Positions 7,510-12,737 of a DNA stretch of 12,737 nt are shown piece after piece; position 1 is the first letter of the stretch, and each line of letters begins with the position of its first letter. A model generated the notes under the pieces. It had not been told where the DNA came from. It made no database searches and saw only the letters and a list, made by a program, of their open reading frames with translations. This DNA comes from Armatimonadota bacterium. GTDB taxonomy: Bacteria; Armatimonadota; Armatimonadia; Armatimonadales; Armatimonadaceae. The stretch covers positions 1 through 12,737 of the forward strand of contig JACMMA010000191.1 of assembly GCA_014379275.1 (NCBI GenBank). Direction: 5' to 3'. Position numbers and translations under genes: made by a program.

Positions 7510-7572
7510 CCATTGTAACGAAAGTCCTGACCGTTGCATTGGAGGTTCTGACGACAGAACTGTATGTTCTTA
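7510..7572 (-). promoter_or_regulatory. Three tandem 21-bp repeats, putative AraC-family operator
   Basis: On the minus strand, 7572-7552, 7551-7531 and 7530-7510 are three abutting 21-bp units sharing TnAGnACnTnCnnTnC with a final G: 10 positions are identical in all three and 14 of 21 between the last two. AraC-family activators bind direct-repeat half-sites about 21 bp apart, one per face of the helix. The array sits between the AraC-type gene stop and the ABM gene, its near edge 57 nt before the ATG. It also contains an inverted repeat, GTTCTG-ACGA-CAGAAC (7545-7560). Confidence 0.5.
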
Positions 7573-7579
7573 CGTAGTT

Positions 7580-8515
7580 TCAACCCGTAATTTTGCCGGG
7601 TGTGACGCCGAGGAGTCGCTTCATGTGCCGCGAGAGATGAGAGTGATCCGCGAAGCCGACCTGCGCCGCGACCCGCGCGATCGTCAGTTCGGGGCACTGC
7701 AACAGGAGCGACCGCGCCCGCTCGACCCGCTGCTGGATGACATACTGATGCGGCGGGATGCCCAGCGACCGGCGAAAGAGAGCGGAGAAGTGGCTGGGGG
7801 AGAACCCGACCGCCGCCGCGATCTCGGAGAGTGTCAGATTCTCGCCGAGGCGGTCCCGGATGAAGTCCATGGCCCGACGCTGGTCGGTCGGCGAAAGGCG
7901 CGCTTTCTGAGGGGGCGGGACGACATGCGTGTCGGAGAGCAGGAGTAGTCGCGTCACCAGAGTCGTCAGCAGGCTGTCCGTGAACAGGGACCCTGACGGA
8001 CCGCCCCGCTCGGCTTCGTGCCAGAGCGTGTGGACCAGCCATTCCGTCACGCCGTCACGCTTTATGCCCTCGTGAACGCGTCCGAGATGCGGCAAATCAC
8101 GCCCAGTCGCCTCCTCCGCCATCGGGCGGAACGCGTGCCAGGGGAGCGAGACGATCAGCATCTCGAACCTGCCCTCGCCTTCCAGGTCGAAAGGCACGTC
8201 GGACGCGCCGACGCCGAACATACCCGGCGTGACCGAGGGCGCGTGGAAGCGCCCGAAACCCGCGTCACCCTGCAGGAGGAATCTGCCCGCCGTGCAAAGT
8301 TGGATGCTCAGGTCGGGCGTCGCCGGATCGGGGAACGCCTGGGTCTGGCGGGTGCGGAAAATCGCGGCACCTTTCCCCCCGACCAGGCTGTGCCCCGTGA
8401 GCACCGAGGGAGCATCGTTCGAGAGCATCCAGTCCCTGTAACTGCCGAAAGCGTGACCGCCGCGCCCGGCATCCGGGGCCACGTCCGGATCGTCTTTCCT
8501 GGTTGTCGTACCCAC
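7580..8515 (-). CDS. AraC-family transcriptional regulator
   Basis: This 311-residue regulator has a cupin-like sensor domain (about 45-195) and a C-terminal double HTH of the AraC/XylS type (about 208-308). The HTH includes LTLSEIAAAVGFSPSHFSALFRRSLGIPPHQY (227-258) and the second helix pair TIARVAAQVGFADHSHLSRHMKRLLGVTP (278-306), with the usual Gly-Phe turns. The ligand is unknown. The start is GTG with GGGG 6 nt upstream. The N-terminal 20 residues are weakly conserved in type, so a later start is possible. It most likely controls the ABM-membrane protein genes downstream through the 21-bp repeats right after its own stop codon, and it may also be co-transcribed with them. Confidence 0.95.
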   Translation of the reverse strand: MGTTTRKDDPDVAPDAGRGGHAFGSYRDWMLSNDAPSVLTGHSLVGGKGAAIFRTRQTQAFPDPATPDLSIQLCTAGRFLLQGDAGFGRFHAPSVTPGMFGVGASDVPFDLEGEGRFEMLIVSLPWHAFRPMAEEATGRDLPHLGRVHEGIKRDGVTEWLVHTLWHEAERGGPSGSLFTDSLLTTLVTRLLLLSDTHVVPPPQKARLSPTDQRRAMDFIRDRLGENLTLSEIAAAVGFSPSHFSALFRRSLGIPPHQYVIQQRVERARSLLLQCPELTIARVAAQVGFADHSHLSRHMKRLLGVTPGKITG

Positions 8516-9015
8516 GCCTCACCCCGCCTTTCTTTTCCGGCCTACCCGCCCCGCGGGTCCCGGTGTGCCCCCGGCCGCCCCGGATTCGTACGCGACCCAT
8601 TCTTATTCTGGCCCGTCTCTCGCACAACGTCGGTGCCGCCGGGGGAGTGCCCCCGCGCAGGCCGGGCCGTAAGACAACTGTCCGACGGATCGGCAGAACG
8701 GGGCGGCACCGCGACCGGCACGGGGTGTCCCCGCCGCGTCCAGTAGCCTTCGCCCTGACCAATCGTTAAGTCTCATCCGCCCACGCCGGCGGACCGCCCC
8801 GCAAATTCATCAGCCGCCTCGTTACCGCCGGCGTTTTTACCCCGCATTCGTCTGACCTCTCTCCCGTCTGAACGGCTCGCGCGCACGAACAGATTCAGGC
8901 GGATGAAGAATTATACCCCGGACCAAGCCGCCAGCAGCCGAGGGAACTTACGGACAGTATCTAGCTTCTGTGCGGGAATTCAACGAGGCGGCGGCTCGAA
9001 GAATAGTCCGGGATG
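8516..9015. other. 500-bp gene-free, very GC-rich stretch
   Basis: I see no coding frame I can support here. The plus frames crossing it are Arg/Pro-rich translations typical of noncoding GC-rich DNA. It must hold the promoter of the AraC-type gene. A TATAAT on the minus strand (8915-8910) is present but about 400 nt from that gene and without a matching -35. No tRNA-like or repeat structure was recognised. Confidence 0.6.
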
Positions 9016-9282
9016 TCACCGCCGCGACGCGTAGCCGTTGGCGCGCCCTAACGTTTTGCCGTACTCGTCCACGTCGCCTTCCCGCAGACCGATGCGCCCC
9101 AGGATACGCACGCAGGGCAGCCGCCCTTCCTGCACCGCGAGGTATAAGGACGACGGCTTACACCCCAGCCGGAGCGCAGCATCCTTCACCGTGATCGTCG
9201 CCGCGACGGTCCCCCGTGGCACCGCCATCGACGCGTCCTCACACAGCGAGTCCCCGTCGCCTTCACTGCCAACGTTCCGCAT
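9016..9282 (-). CDS. Excisionase/MerR-like helix-turn-helix protein
   Basis: This encodes an 88-residue protein whose core, ITVKDAALRLGCKPSSLYLAVQEGRLPCVRI followed by LREGDVDEY (30-74), is the HTH_17/excisionase-type winged DNA-binding domain. Such proteins act as recombination directionality factors or small regulators. Upstream Met1 (9282) gives 88 residues. Met19 at 9228 has GAGG 8 nt before it, a better ribosome site, and would give a 70-residue protein that still contains the whole domain. No integrase or attachment site is visible nearby, so a regulatory role or a remnant of a mobile element are both possible. Confidence 0.8.
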   Translation of the reverse strand: MRNVGSEGDGDSLCEDASMAVPRGTVAATITVKDAALRLGCKPSSLYLAVQEGRLPCVRILGRIGLREGDVDEYGKTLGRANGYASRR

Positions 9283-9503
9283 TTAACCCACCGCTTTCCC
9301 CATTCGCCTGCCCACGCGGCGTACGCCAAAACGATTTTTCTCCTACTCAGGCGCAAACCGAAATAAGGTTACAGGCAATTCGGCACGTACTTATAAGTGG
9401 ACAGCAGCCATGATACAGGGAGGGTAGGCCCGGCGGCTTGAACGATCTGACGTAAAAATGAGGAGAATCTTACGATGCAGATAGCACCGCATTGTCCCGG
9501 AGC

Positions 9504-9515
9504 TGGCACGTGCCA
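9504..9515. repeat. 12-bp perfect palindrome
   Basis: TGGCACGTGCCA is a perfect palindrome about 290 bp upstream of the HTH gene start, in the 9283-9562 gap. It resembles a dimeric regulator site, but nothing ties it to a regulator. The gap also has ACTTATAAGT (9389-9398) and a well-placed AGGAGA before an ATG at 9475 whose frame is not protein-like beyond a few codons. Confidence 0.25.
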
Positions 9516-9562
9516 TCTCTCGATAAGTTTGACCGGGCCGATGGCGTCTCTTGCTCTCCTAG

Positions 9563-9832
9563 GAACAACCGACTTATGCCCGGCTCACGTTAAGACAGTT
9601 CATCGCTTCCACCCCCCACCGCGTCCCCGGTTCCGACGCGGACGTCGTCTACGTCAGTGGGGATGAACTGGCAAACCGGGTCGTCTTCAGCGTCACGGTT
9701 CCGGCAGGCGCGGATTCCGTCTACTTCCCGATCACCACCAGCACGGTCAGCAGAAACCGATCCGTCCTCGTCCTGGCGATATTCCAGGGCAAAACAGTGA
9801 CTCAAACGTTGACCGTCAACAGGCGAAGGTAA
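9563..9832 (+). pseudogene. C-terminal fragment of an Ig-like/adhesin-type repeat protein
   Basis: An open plus frame without a usable start codon reads VVFSVTVPAGADSVYFPITTS, then VLVLAIFQGKTVTQTLTVN, and stops at TAA 9830-9832. The pattern 'SVTVPAGA-x-FxITTS ... GKTxTxTLTVN' is that of the beta-sandwich repeats in large secreted or surface proteins of many bacteria. Only one repeat (about 90 codons) is present and TAG at 9560-9562 closes the frame upstream. An ATG at 9475 with AGGAGA 8 nt upstream lies in a different frame, so either a frameshift separated start and domain or this is the tail of a deleted gene. Confidence 0.5.
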
Positions 9833-9842
9833 CCGACCCGCT

Positions 9843-9956
9843 TCCCGTAAAATCGGGACAGACGGTGCGAAAAGGGGGGATCGCGATGTGCGATCTGCCC
9901 TCCGCTTTTTGCGGTGTTAACCCTTCAGGAATGGCTTGTCCCAGCCAGAGGGACAA
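9843..9956. terminator. Series of four small hairpins after the ter operon
   Basis: Four hairpins follow each other: TCCCG-taaaat-CGGGA (9843-9858), GATCGC-gatgt-GCGATC (9879-9895), CCGC-ttttt-GCGG (9902-9914) and TTGTCCC-agccaga-GGGACAA (9936-9956). They lie between the plus-strand fragment stop and the minus-strand operon end, where a two-way terminator would be expected. None has a strong U-tract on the minus strand, so a role in 3'-end protection or as a structured repeat element is equally possible. Confidence 0.4.
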
Positions 9957-10015
9957 TTTCGGCGCGGTCGCCTCATGATCTTTGACTACTTTGTAAAGGA
10001 CTTGCGCACCGCTTC

Positions 10016-11470
10016 TCATGTCTCTCCGATACCATACGACTGTAACAACGCTTCCAGACCGTCGCCGAAGCCCTGACCAAATGCACGAACCTTCCATGCC
10101 CCGCCGCGGTGCCGGTACACTTCCGCGAGTAGCGAAGCGCGTTCCGGTTCGGTCGGCGCGTGGAGAAACGTCGCCAGTTCATTACCGGTTTCGCCGTGCC
10201 AAACGCGAACGTACACCGAGGTGATCACTTCGCGCAGAAAATACGTCGCGGCTTCGTCGTCCACGAAAACGGCGAACACGACTTTTTGTACGTCGGGCGG
10301 GACAGATTCGACTTGTACCGTGAACACGGTTGCGTCCGCCTGATGCGGCACGGGAACGGCGTTCTGCGCGATGCTCCCGTCTCCCGCGCTTCGCTGCGGC
10401 TCGGCGACGACATCGCTCAGTCCCCGTGCCAATCCATCCACGCCGCACAGAATCGCGCAAACCCCTAGCGGGACAGTTTTGCTAGGTGGCGCTTCCCAGC
10501 CGAGCGAAACATGGTACGTAGCCGCCGGTTGCAGCATCCGGTTCGCGCCGGGCGGGAGAGCGTTCTCGTTCGGCAAGCCGTGCGACGGTTCCGGGAACCA
10601 GAGGTCCGGTGCTGGGTTCGCGAAAACTGCGTTCGCACTAGGTTCGGTGTTCGATGGCGGGTGTTGGGGTTCCGGTTCGAACCACGGTGGGTGTATCAGT
10701 TCCGGTCCGGTTTCAACCCTCGGTTCGTCGGCGAACCAGACATCGCGCGCCTGGGTGATCGTTTCGGGTATCGGCTCTACCAGGGTTTCCTGCTTCGGTG
10801 TGTCCGGAAACCAGAGCGGGAGCGGTGGCGGGGCGGGTGGCGCGGTTTGCTCGCGTAGCGCGGCGAACTGCGTCTCGGGATCAGGCGAGGCAAATTCCTC
10901 TCGTTGCGACCGGGACGGTATCCAGCCCGCGAGTTCCGCTTCGGCGACGGCTCGCGCTTCGGTGTCGCGGATCGCCTGTACCGGGGCGAGTTTTTGCGCG
11001 GACTCCAGCGTTTCGCGCATCCGCATCTGCGCGTTCGCCGCACGTTCCCGCGCCAGAAGCAGGTCACGGTTGCGCACGGCGTCGCGCTGTTGCCCCGCCA
11101 GCGTTTCGATCTGCGCTTTCAGAGCGAGCATGACCGCGTTCTGCGTCTCCCACTGCCTCTGATACTCGGCGGCGACCGAATCGTGCTCGGCTTTGCGCCC
11201 GAGGGCGACCCGCGCCAGGTCGTCGCGTCCGGTGAGCACATGCCGGCGAGCTTCCGCTTCGCACGTCCGCGCCTCCGCCATGCTTTTATCGCGGGCGGCG
11301 CGGATCTGCCGCTCGTAGGTAGTCAGTTCGGCGAAATGGGCATGCGCGGATTCGAGCGCACTCACCATCTCCCGGATAGCGCGGTCAAGGGCTTGCTCCG
11401 GCGTTTCGGTCGCCCGATCCGCCGCGTTCTGCCCTTGCCGCCAGTCGCGGAACCGTTTCCAAAGCCCCAT
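10016..11470 (-). CDS. PspA/IM30-TerD fusion protein
   Basis: This 484-residue protein joins two stress-response domains. Residues 1-180 are a PspA/IM30 (ESCRT-III-like) coiled coil: the amphipathic start MGLWKRFRDWRQGQNA with W4, F7 and W10 for membrane contact, PEQALDRAIREM (24-35), GRDDLARVALGRKAE (81-95) and RDLLLARERAANAQ (135-148). A Pro/Glu-rich linker (185-315) follows, with Trp-Phe at 220, 245, 263 and 291. Residues 318-482 are a TerD domain (VSLGWEAP, VPPDVQKVVFAVFV, SVYVRVW, LLAEVYRHRGGAWKVRAFGQGFGDGLEALLQSYGI). The TerD acidic loops are missing: DLDAS is replaced by LGVCA (335-339) and the GDDE loop by PHQADATVF. It ends a three-gene ter operon, starting 13 nt after the TerD paralogue, with only a weak ribosome site. 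It is probably a peripheral inner-membrane scaffold linking PspA-type membrane protection to the ter system. Confidence 0.95.
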   Translation of the reverse strand: MGLWKRFRDWRQGQNAADRATETPEQALDRAIREMVSALESAHAHFAELTTYERQIRAARDKSMAEARTCEAEARRHVLTGRDDLARVALGRKAEHDSVAAEYQRQWETQNAVMLALKAQIETLAGQQRDAVRNRDLLLARERAANAQMRMRETLESAQKLAPVQAIRDTEARAVAEAELAGWIPSRSQREEFASPDPETQFAALREQTAPPAPPPLPLWFPDTPKQETLVEPIPETITQARDVWFADEPRVETGPELIHPPWFEPEPQHPPSNTEPSANAVFANPAPDLWFPEPSHGLPNENALPPGANRMLQPAATYHVSLGWEAPPSKTVPLGVCAILCGVDGLARGLSDVVAEPQRSAGDGSIAQNAVPVPHQADATVFTVQVESVPPDVQKVVFAVFVDDEAATYFLREVITSVYVRVWHGETGNELATFLHAPTEPERASLLAEVYRHRGGAWKVRAFGQGFGDGLEALLQSYGIGET

Positions 11471-11483
11471 AACTCGTGGGCAA

Positions 11484-12065
11484 TTATAGCACGGAACGGA
11501 GCGCGGGAAGCAGTTCGTGGAACGTCTTGCCGTTACTCCCCTCGCCGATGGCGTGCATCTTCCACTCGCCCTCGTGTCGGTACACCTTCGCCATGATCTG
11601 CGCGGTGTTCGTTCCGCCCCCAGTCAGGTTGTAGCGAGCGAGTTCGGTGTTCGTGCTGTTGTCCACCAGACGGCAGAACGCGTTCTCGATCTTCTCGAAA
11701 CTCTGCCCGGTGAAACTGTTGATGGTGAAGAACAGGTACTTCACCGTCGCAGGAACCGCGGAAAGGTCGACGATGATCTGCTCGTCGTCGCCATCGCCCT
11801 TGCCGGTCACGTTGTCGCCGGTGTGTTGGATCGAGCCGTCCTTACTCCGCAGTTGCTGATACCAGACGGTATCGACCAGCTGCCCTGAGTCGTCCAGCAG
11901 TACGCACGACGAATCGAGGTCAATCGCGCCGCCACCCGTTAAAGCCCCGAAGAAACCTTTTGCCTTCTTCTGATCCCATCCCAGACCGAGCGTGACCTTC
12001 GTCAGCCCGCCGCCGTCGCTTTTGGTCAGCGAAATCTTCTGCCCTTTTGTTAAACTTACGCCCAT
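11484..12065 (-). CDS. TerD-family stress protein (second paralogue)
   Basis: This 193-residue TerD-domain protein is complete: MGVSLTKGQKISLTK start, LGLGWD (26-31), calcium-site IDLDSSC (48-54), DNVTGKGDGDDE (84-95) and C-terminal KVYRHEGEWKMHAIGEG (160-176). TerD proteins are small calcium-binding beta-sandwich proteins of the tellurite-resistance/general chemical-stress system. It has a 9-residue insertion (KGFFGALTG) before the first acidic loop compared with its neighbour and is closer to TerZ/TerX-type divergent members than to TerD/TerE. AAGGA lies 9 nt before the ATG. It is the second gene of the operon, 15 nt after TerD. Confidence 0.96.
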   Translation of the reverse strand: MGVSLTKGQKISLTKSDGGGLTKVTLGLGWDQKKAKGFFGALTGGGAIDLDSSCVLLDDSGQLVDTVWYQQLRSKDGSIQHTGDNVTGKGDGDDEQIIVDLSAVPATVKYLFFTINSFTGQSFEKIENAFCRLVDNSTNTELARYNLTGGGTNTAQIMAKVYRHEGEWKMHAIGEGSNGKTFHELLPALRSVL

Positions 12066-12080
12066 ATTGATATGTCCTTC

Positions 12081-12659
12081 TTATCCGATGTTCACGCCGT
12101 AGGAGGCGACGAGCGCGGCGAACCCGCCCGCGAATCCCTGACCGACCGCGCGGAACTTCCACTCGTCGTTGTGGCGGTACAGTTCGCCGAAGATCATCGC
12201 GGTTTCCACGCTCGCATCCTCGGAAAGGTCGTACTTGGTGATCTCGTTGCGCGTGGCGTTGTTCAAAACCCGGATAAACGCCGACGAGATCATGCCGAAA
12301 TTCTGGCGGCGGGTTTCGGCTTCGTAGATGGAAACGGCGAAGACGATCTTTTGGACATCCGCCGGGACTCGCAGAATATCGACGCGGATCACTTCGTCGT
12401 CGCCCTCGCCCGCGCCGGTGCGGTTGTCGCCGAGGTGTTCGACCGAGCCGTCCGCCGATTTCTTGTTGTTAAAGAAAATGAAGTCATTATCCGAGCGCAC
12501 TCTCCCGGATTCGTTGAGCAGAAAAATGGAGGCGTCGAGGTCGAACCCGTCGCCCGTCGTCGCCCGCGCGTTCCACCCCAGCCCGACGATGATCTTCTCC
12601 AGGCCGGGTTCGGCTTTGGTCAGCGAAACGTTGCCGCCTTTTTGCAGCGATACTCCCAT
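12081..12659 (-). CDS. terD: TerD/TerE stress protein
   Basis: This 192-residue canonical TerD protein has the MGVSLQKGGNVSLTK start, VGLGWNAR (25-32), calcium-binding FDLDAS (39-44), DNRTGAGEGDDE (78-89) and AMIFGELYRHNDEWKFRAVGQGF (154-176). Both acidic loops needed for Ca2+ are intact. It belongs to the Ter system for resistance to tellurite, phage and other membrane-directed stress; its exact biochemistry is unresolved. It is the first gene of the three-gene operon, with AAAGG about 9 nt before the ATG and an ECF-like promoter about 40 nt upstream. Confidence 0.97.
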   Translation of the reverse strand: MGVSLQKGGNVSLTKAEPGLEKIIVGLGWNARATTGDGFDLDASIFLLNESGRVRSDNDFIFFNNKKSADGSVEHLGDNRTGAGEGDDEVIRVDILRVPADVQKIVFAVSIYEAETRRQNFGMISSAFIRVLNNATRNEITKYDLSEDASVETAMIFGELYRHNDEWKFRAVGQGFAGGFAALVASYGVNIG

Positions 12660-12737
12660 AATGTGTTACCTTTCACGGTATGAAATGAATTGTTACCGCC
12701 GACGCGGTCCCCACGCCATCGGTTCCTCAGACAGACC
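12660..12737 (-). promoter_or_regulatory. Putative ECF-sigma-type promoter of the ter operon
   Basis: Reading the minus strand from the right edge: GGTCTGTCTGA (12737-12727), GGAACC (12726-12721, -35), 16 nt, CGTCGG (12704-12699, -10). This is close to the ideal ECF layout GGAAC-N16-CGTC and copies the block before htrA. A start near 12692 would give a leader of about 33 nt. GGTAACA occurs twice (12697-12691 and 12670-12664), the second copy next to the ribosome site. The window ends at the first base of the shared block, so its upstream extent is unknown. Confidence 0.45.

Noticed and set aside
9475..9666. 63-codon plus frame with AGGAGA 8 nt before ATG
   Set aside because: The translation is Pro/Arg/His-rich and not protein-like, and the conserved Ig-like fragment begins in another frame; it may mark the original start of that gene before a frameshift, but is not a gene as it stands.
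9816..10097. 93-codon minus frame at the end of the ter operon
   Set aside because: It overlaps the fusion gene's 3' end out of frame and runs through the hairpin region; its product has no recognisable domain.
11477..11483. TATAAT on the minus strand just before the fusion gene
   Set aside because: It overlaps the stop of the upstream TerD gene, has no matching -35 at 16-18 nt and the genes are only 13 nt apart; an internal promoter is not supported.
39..12737. GGTCTGTCTGA at both window ends in inverted orientation as terminal repeats of a 12.7-kb element
   Set aside because: No transposase or integrase lies between them, housekeeping genes such as apt do, and both copies sit at the same place relative to -35/-10-like boxes of divergent genes; promoters explain them better.
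1..12737. CRISPR arrays, tRNA, rRNA, transposases
   Set aside because: No regularly spaced repeats with unique spacers, no cloverleaf with the GTTCGANTC core, and no transposase motifs were seen on either strand.

Overview
The window is high-GC bacterial chromosomal DNA with tightly packed genes on both strands. Nothing in it fixes the taxon. The strong G/C third-position bias of the coding frames, several genes without a clear Shine-Dalgarno site, and a PspA-TerD fusion suggest a GC-rich environmental bacterium outside the well-studied groups. That placement is inference only.

Left part (1-4196). A plus-strand pair encodes a DegP/HtrA-type protease with two PDZ domains and, overlapping it by 4 nt, a short-chain dehydrogenase. 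They converge on a minus-strand pair: adenine phosphoribosyltransferase (apt) followed 4 nt later by a Nif3-like dinuclear-metal protein. The two converging reading frames share a TTAA as their stop codons. Then comes a gene-poor stretch (4197-4711) with a possible remnant of a decayed gene and a doubtful 43-residue membrane peptide, followed by a small helical protein of unknown function (4712-5068).

Middle part (5365-8515, all minus strand). This is a cluster behind an AraC-type regulator. In transcription order it holds the regulator, an ABM-fold monooxygenase-like protein, an intact four-helix membrane protein, a broken tandem paralogue of that membrane protein, and a dinucleotide-binding (F420/NADP reductase-like) enzyme. 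Between the regulator and the ABM gene lie three back-to-back 21-bp repeats with the spacing expected for AraC-family half-sites.

Right part. A 500-bp gene-free stretch (8516-9015) is followed by a lone excisionase/MerR-like HTH protein, a fragment of an Ig-like repeat protein that has no start codon, and four small hairpins in series. The window ends with a three-gene minus-strand stress operon (12659 to 10016): a canonical TerD, a second TerD paralogue, and a 484-residue protein that joins an N-terminal PspA/IM30 domain to a C-terminal TerD domain through a Pro-rich linker. The linker carries four Trp-Phe motifs, and the fused TerD domain has lost the acidic calcium-binding loops kept by its two neighbours.

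The most interesting connection joins the two ends. The htrA leader (39-81) and the ter operon leader (12737-12699) both read GGTCTGTCTGA, then GGAACC, then exactly 16 nt, then a CGWY element. This is the layout of an ECF sigma factor promoter. If real, it puts a periplasmic protease and a PspA-TerD membrane-stress operon in one envelope-stress regulon.
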